Source: an uncultured Merdimonas sp. (GTDB lineage: Bacteria > Bacillota > Clostridia > Lachnospirales > Lachnospiraceae). From it: a stretch of DNA of 38,588 bases. Both the position numbers and the translations under genes were made by a program. Each line of letters starts with the position of its first letter. Position 1 is the first letter of the stretch. The notes under the pieces are model-generated. The model had not been told where the DNA came from, did no database searches, and saw nothing but the letters and a program-made list of their open reading frames with translations. This document shows positions 35,618-38,588 of this stretch, in pieces. The stretch spans positions 1 to 38,588 of the forward strand of contig CALWAZ010000189.1 in NCBI GenBank assembly GCA_944375725.1, given 5' to 3'.

Positions 35618-35644
35618 TTGACAATACATAGTAGTTGGTATAAT
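35618..35644 (+). promoter_or_regulatory. Promoter and probable operator of the PadR operon
   Basis: TTGACA (35618-35623) and TATAAT (35639-35644) are separated by 15 bases, short for sigma-A. The stretch TACTTGACAATACATAGTA covers the -35 and spacer and is an imperfect inverted repeat (TACT and AGTA ends). PadR regulators typically repress their own promoter through such sites, so autorepression is likely but inferred. Confidence 0.6.
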
Positions 35645-35694
35645 CTGATATCAGAAAACAGGAGAGCATGGAGGAGCTGACAGGGAGGGTTTGT

Positions 35695-36018
35695 ATGAAT
35701 CCACAGTTTAAAAAGGGAGTACTGGAGCTCATTGTATTGGAGTGTGTCCGCAGAAAGGACCGGTATGGATACGAGCTGGTAGAGGAGGTATCCAGGGTCA
35801 TCGATGTGAATGAGGGGACGATTTATCCGCTTTTGAAGCGGCTGACCAATGAACATTATTTTGAGACATATCTGAGGGAATCCTCAGAAGGACCGCCCAG
35901 AAAATATTATCATCTGACGGCGGCGGGAATCCTGTACCGGGATTCTCTGGCGGCGGAATGGGAGGAATTTCAGAAGCAGGTCAGCAGATTTTTAGAGGAG
36001 GGCAAGGAGTATGAATAA
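35695..36018 (+). CDS. PadR-family transcriptional regulator
   Basis: This 107-residue winged-helix regulator has the PadR pattern: FKKGVLELIVLECV, YGYELVEEV, the EGTIYPLLKRL recognition helix, and the RKYYHLTAAG wing with a C-terminal helix. ATG 35695 follows CAGGGAGGGTTTGT; an upstream in-frame ATG at 35668 is less likely because the fold starts right after 35695. It overlaps the next gene by eight bases. The pairing with a HAAS-domain membrane protein is common in clostridia, usually as a self-regulated envelope-stress cassette. Confidence 0.9.
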   Translation: MNPQFKKGVLELIVLECVRRKDRYGYELVEEVSRVIDVNEGTIYPLLKRLTNEHYFETYLRESSEGPPRKYYHLTAAGILYRDSLAAEWEEFQKQVSRFLEEGKEYE

Positions 36019-36976
36019 GGAGACATTTCTGAAGGAGCTGCAGCAGCACCTGGCAGTCCTGGAGGATCAGGAGCAGCAGGATATTCTGCAGGAATATTCC
36101 CAGCATCTGGATATCAAAATACAGAATGGGCAGAAGGAGGAGGACGCTATCCGGGATTTTGGCCCCGTGAAGGAGCTGGCGGCTGAGATTCTGGAGGCAT
36201 ACCATGTGAAGCCGGAGTTTGGAGAAGGGAGAGCCGGAAAGGGACTTCCGGGTCTGGGCAGCGTGAACCTGAAGGAAGGAGAGGAGAAGATCCGCCGTCT
36301 GGGGTCCTCTCTGGGGAAAATGACATCGGCTTTTGTCAGAAAAATCGGAAGGCTCTTCCGGAAAGCCGGCCAGGGAATCCGGGTGATCGGGCTTCGAGTT
36401 CTGAGCCTTTTCAGGCGGAGAAAAGAAACAGACGAAGCGGCAGGGACGGAAGAAACTGCGGCAGAAAACGGGAAAGCTTTCACGGAATGCGGCGGTGCCG
36501 GAACCCGGGAGAAAAAAGGGGGAAGAAAGATGGAAATGGTATATGAAAGAAAATTCTCAGAAACCGAAAGACCCGGAAGACGCTTTTGTGAATTCTGCCG
36601 GGGAGCGGCCCGGGGAGTGGGCGCCGCGGTGCTCTGGTGCCTGCGGATGTGCTGGAATGCCTTCTGGCTGCTGGCAGCTCTGTGCGCGGCCTGTTTTGCT
36701 CTGCTGGCGCTGTTTGGCTTTGGAACTCTGCTGGTGCTGCTTCTGCAGTCTTATCCTTTAAAGGGAGGGGTTCTGGTATGTCTTGGCAGTTCCCTGGCAG
36801 GAGGGAGCCTGGCTGTTCTCTGCTTCACTCTGACCCGCTGGAAAAAGCGGCAGACAGACAGCGCGGCTGTAAAAGAGCCGGAGGAAAAGGAGACAGATAC
36901 AGAGGAAGAAGAGTTTTCAGCGGAAGAGCCGGATGAGACAGAAGAGCCGGCTGGGGAGCAGGAGGTAGAACGATGA
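36011..36976 (+). CDS. HAAS/DUF1700-like membrane protein
   Basis: This 321-residue protein starts with a helical HAAS-type domain (NKETFLKELQQHL, the EYSQHLDIKI segment and a FGPVKELAAEIL helix). A basic linker follows, then a hydrophobic region at roughly residues 205-275 with two or three membrane spans, and an acidic Glu-rich C-terminal tail. HAAS domains in DUF1700 proteins are typically encoded next to PadR regulators, as here. The molecular function is unknown. It overlaps padR at the start and the next gene by four bases. Confidence 0.8.
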   Translation: MNKETFLKELQQHLAVLEDQEQQDILQEYSQHLDIKIQNGQKEEDAIRDFGPVKELAAEILEAYHVKPEFGEGRAGKGLPGLGSVNLKEGEEKIRRLGSSLGKMTSAFVRKIGRLFRKAGQGIRVIGLRVLSLFRRRKETDEAAGTEETAAENGKAFTECGGAGTREKKGGRKMEMVYERKFSETERPGRRFCEFCRGAARGVGAAVLWCLRMCWNAFWLLAALCAACFALLALFGFGTLLVLLLQSYPLKGGVLVCLGSSLAGGSLAVLCFTLTRWKKRQTDSAAVKEPEEKETDTEEEEFSAEEPDETEEPAGEQEVER

Positions 36977-37527
36977 AAAAAATTCAGAAAATCATGCTTG
37001 GAGTATTCTGCGGGGGTGTGCTGCTTACCGGAATCGGGACCGGAGTGGCGGTGGTGGAATTTTCCTCTCTGGCCTACGGGGGAGAGCGGATGATAGGAGA
37101 GACCAGAATGGAGACAAAGACTCTGGAGGCCGAGATTGACCCGGATGCGGGGGTCTGGCATCTGTCGGATTCCTACCCCTGGTCAGCAGAGATTTCCATG
37201 CAGACAGACGAGAGTGTTCCGGAAAATACGGTGCGTCTGGTGGTTACCTACAATGAGGCCCGATTTACCCCGGAGGTTCAGGCGGCTGTCTATACGGATG
37301 AATATGTGGATGAGAATGGGGATACAGTGGAGGAAAAGTATCCGGTACTGGAGCTTTATGGAATCTGGAAGGATCAGGATGAGATGAAGCTTTTTATGGA
37401 GGTGAAAGACCAGTTTCTGGCGGATTTGAAGGAGGGAAAGCTTCCTTCCTTCCGGGAGCCTGAATATGTGGAGCGTGTGGAGATCCTGGTCAATCCGGCC
37501 AACGAGGACGATGTTGAGTTTTTCTGA
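36973..37527 (+). CDS. Membrane-anchored extracytoplasmic protein of unknown function
   Basis: This 184-residue protein starts MKKIQKIMLGVFCGGVLLTG, a signal peptide or signal anchor, followed by an acidic soluble domain with many beta-prone segments (VRLVVTYNEARF, VERVEILVNP). A cysteine at residue 13 is not in a convincing lipobox. The domain could be a diverged relative of the adhesin-like DUF4097 proteins that often follow PadR-HAAS pairs, but I cannot confirm it. The ATGA overlap ties it to the HAAS gene. Confidence 0.75.
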   Translation: MKKIQKIMLGVFCGGVLLTGIGTGVAVVEFSSLAYGGERMIGETRMETKTLEAEIDPDAGVWHLSDSYPWSAEISMQTDESVPENTVRLVVTYNEARFTPEVQAAVYTDEYVDENGDTVEEKYPVLELYGIWKDQDEMKLFMEVKDQFLADLKEGKLPSFREPEYVERVEILVNPANEDDVEFF

Positions 37528-37535
37528 TGTGAAAC

Positions 37536-37577
37536 TGTAAGAATTTTGTAAGAAATCCCACAGAGCTTTTGTAAGAA
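37536..37577 (+). promoter_or_regulatory. TGTAAGAA direct repeats upstream of the response regulator
   Basis: TGTAAGAA occurs at 37536-37543, 37547-37554 and 37570-37577, so the copies are 11 and 23 bases apart, close to one and two helical turns. This is the layout of OmpR/PhoB-family binding sites. It lies upstream of such a regulator, suggesting autoregulation. No clear promoter can be assigned in the GC-rich 37578-37709 stretch. Confidence 0.6.
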
Positions 37578-37709
37578 ATATGGGTTACCCTGGATCTGAG
37601 CCTGAAAAGCGCGCAAAACAGGGGATTCCGGACGGCGGGACAGAAGAAAAAGAACCTTCCGGACGGGGAAACCTGCAGGCAGACTTTGAAATAAGGAGAC
37701 GGGAACGAA

Positions 37710-38420
37710 ATGAACGAGTGTGTTCTGGTGGTGGATGACGACAGAGAGATCGTAAAGGCTATCGCTCTTCTGCTGGAAAAGGAAGGATACCGGGTACTGA
37801 AGGCATACGACGGCATGGAGGCGCTGGAGCTTGCGGCAGAGCAGCCCATCCGGCTGATGATTATGGATGTGATGATGCCCAGGCTGGACGGCCTGTCTGC
37901 GGTACTGAAGATCCGGGAAAGGAAAAATATTCCGATCATTATCCTGAGCGCCAAAAGTGAGGAGACGGACAAGATTCTGGGACTTTCCATGGGAGCAGAT
38001 GATTACGTGGCAAAGCCCTTTTCTCCCCAGGAACTGACGGCCAGAGTGAAGAGCCATCTGCGCCGGTATACAATGCTGGGCGATATCCATGCGGAGAAGA
38101 AGGAGGACGGCATCCGGAACGGGCGCCTTCTCTGGAAGCCGGGGGAGCGTACCCTGTACGCGGACGGAGAGCCGGTGAAGCTGACGGCCACAGAGACCAG
38201 GATTATCGAGCTTCTGATGCGCAATCCGGGCCGGGTCTTTCCGGCAGAGGAGATTTACTGCCGTGTCTGGGGCGAGGAGGCCTTTGCGGCGGAAAATACG
38301 GTCATGGTCCACATCCGGCGCATTCGGGAAAAGATCGAGCTCAATCCGAAAAAACCGGAATATTTAAAGGTGGTGTGGGGAATTGGATACAAAATGGAAA
38401 AAATCGAGGATTATCGTTAG
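37710..38420 (+). CDS. OmpR/PhoB-family response regulator
   Basis: This 236-residue two-domain regulator has an N-terminal receiver with acidic VVDDD at residues 7-11, the phospho-acceptor D53 in MDVMMPRLDG, and K102 in AKPF. The C-terminal winged-helix domain has a TETRIIELL helix and the NTVMVHIRRIREKIE recognition helix, ending in WGIGYKME. It lies directly before its sensor kinase, overlapping it. The stimulus is unknown; the neighbourhood suggests envelope-related control. ATAAGGAG lies upstream of the start. Confidence 0.94.
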   Translation: MNECVLVVDDDREIVKAIALLLEKEGYRVLKAYDGMEALELAAEQPIRLMIMDVMMPRLDGLSAVLKIRERKNIPIIILSAKSEETDKILGLSMGADDYVAKPFSPQELTARVKSHLRRYTMLGDIHAEKKEDGIRNGRLLWKPGERTLYADGEPVKLTATETRIIELLMRNPGRVFPAEEIYCRVWGEEAFAAENTVMVHIRRIREKIELNPKKPEYLKVVWGIGYKMEKIEDYR

Positions 38421-38588
38421 CTTTGCGGCCTTCTTTCTGGGCATGACCCTGCTGCTCTCCAACTTCTTTTCCATGCTCCGCCTGCTGGCTCAGGCAGATC
38501 TCGGAGTGGGGAAAGACTACCAGGAGACGGAGGAGTTTTCCGATTATATCTCCGGCCGGCTGGAAACGCTGATCAGCGCGGCGGCCGG
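38383..38588 (+). CDS. Sensor histidine kinase, 5' part only
   Basis: The reading frame opens at a TTG, overlaps the response-regulator gene by 38 bases and runs off the window end, giving about 68 residues. It starts with a basic stretch (MDTKWKKSR) and a hydrophobic span IIVSFAAFFLGMTLLL, which fits the first membrane helix of a sensor kinase; the rest is the beginning of an extracellular domain. The upstream in-frame stop at 38365 leaves TTG 38383 as the only practical start. The kinase core is outside the window, so this is inferred from position and topology. Confidence 0.7.
   Translation, partial: MDTKWKKSRIIVSFAAFFLGMTLLLSNFFSMLRLLAQADLGVGKDYQETEEFSDYISGRLETLISAAA

Overview
The window looks like chromosome from a spore-former-related, anaerobic, moderately GC-rich Firmicute, most likely a Lachnospiraceae (Clostridium cluster XIVa). 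The reasons are the SCIFF peptide/ScfB pair, the recJ-apt-rel gene order, a HemZ-type radical SAM protein, an anaerobic cobalamin pathway fused in clostridial style, a Spo0A-type DNA-binding protein and a PadR-HAAS membrane cassette. Nothing here looks like a prophage, plasmid, IS element or CRISPR array. The family assignment is inference from gene content, since no database search was possible.

Region 1 (1-3.5 kb): a SCIFF ranthipeptide precursor (scfA) and its radical SAM/SPASM maturase (scfB), separated by a very strong 21+4 bp hairpin, then recJ. Region 2 (3.5-13.4 kb): a strong sigma-A promoter (3565-3593) opens a co-directional run: apt, rel (bifunctional ppGpp synthetase/hydrolase), an MBL-fold hydrolase, hemZ, an HD-GYP protein, hisS, aspS and a ribokinase-like gene. 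It ends at an intrinsic terminator (13366-13419).

Region 3 (13.5-34.9 kb) is the centrepiece: a cobalamin operon of 20 genes in about 21 kb. It is preceded by a promoter, a cobalamin riboswitch and an attenuator whose alternative pairings can be read from the sequence. Gene order is tcdA, cbiL, cbiF, hemA, cbiH, hemC-cobA-hemD (one trifunctional protein), cobD, cbiP, cbiC, cobT, [palindromic element], cbiD, cbiG, cbiJ-cbiE-cbiT (one trifunctional protein), cbiA, cobU, cobS, a small CobU-like gene, cobC, cbiB and btuR. Together they cover glutamyl-tRNA reduction, porphobilinogen-to-uroporphyrinogen III, all ring methylations, contraction and amidations, aminopropanol and nucleotide-loop assembly, and adenosylation. 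Not found in the window: HemL, HemB, precorrin-2 dehydrogenase, the cobalt chelatase (CbiK/CbiX) and cobalt transport. The oddest pieces are the two trifunctional fusions, a second truncated CobU-like protein whose intact and missing motifs complement those of the main CobU, a tRNA-modification E1-like gene as first cistron, and a 134-bp nested palindrome inside the operon.

Region 4 (34.9-38.6 kb): on the minus strand, a stand-alone Spo0A C-terminal DNA-binding domain whose promoter carries 0A-box-like sequences, and tRNA-Trp with its own promoter and terminator. On the plus strand, a PadR regulator, a HAAS/DUF1700-like membrane protein and an anchored extracytoplasmic protein. Then comes an OmpR/PhoB response regulator preceded by TGTAAGAA direct repeats, and the start of its sensor kinase, cut by the window end.
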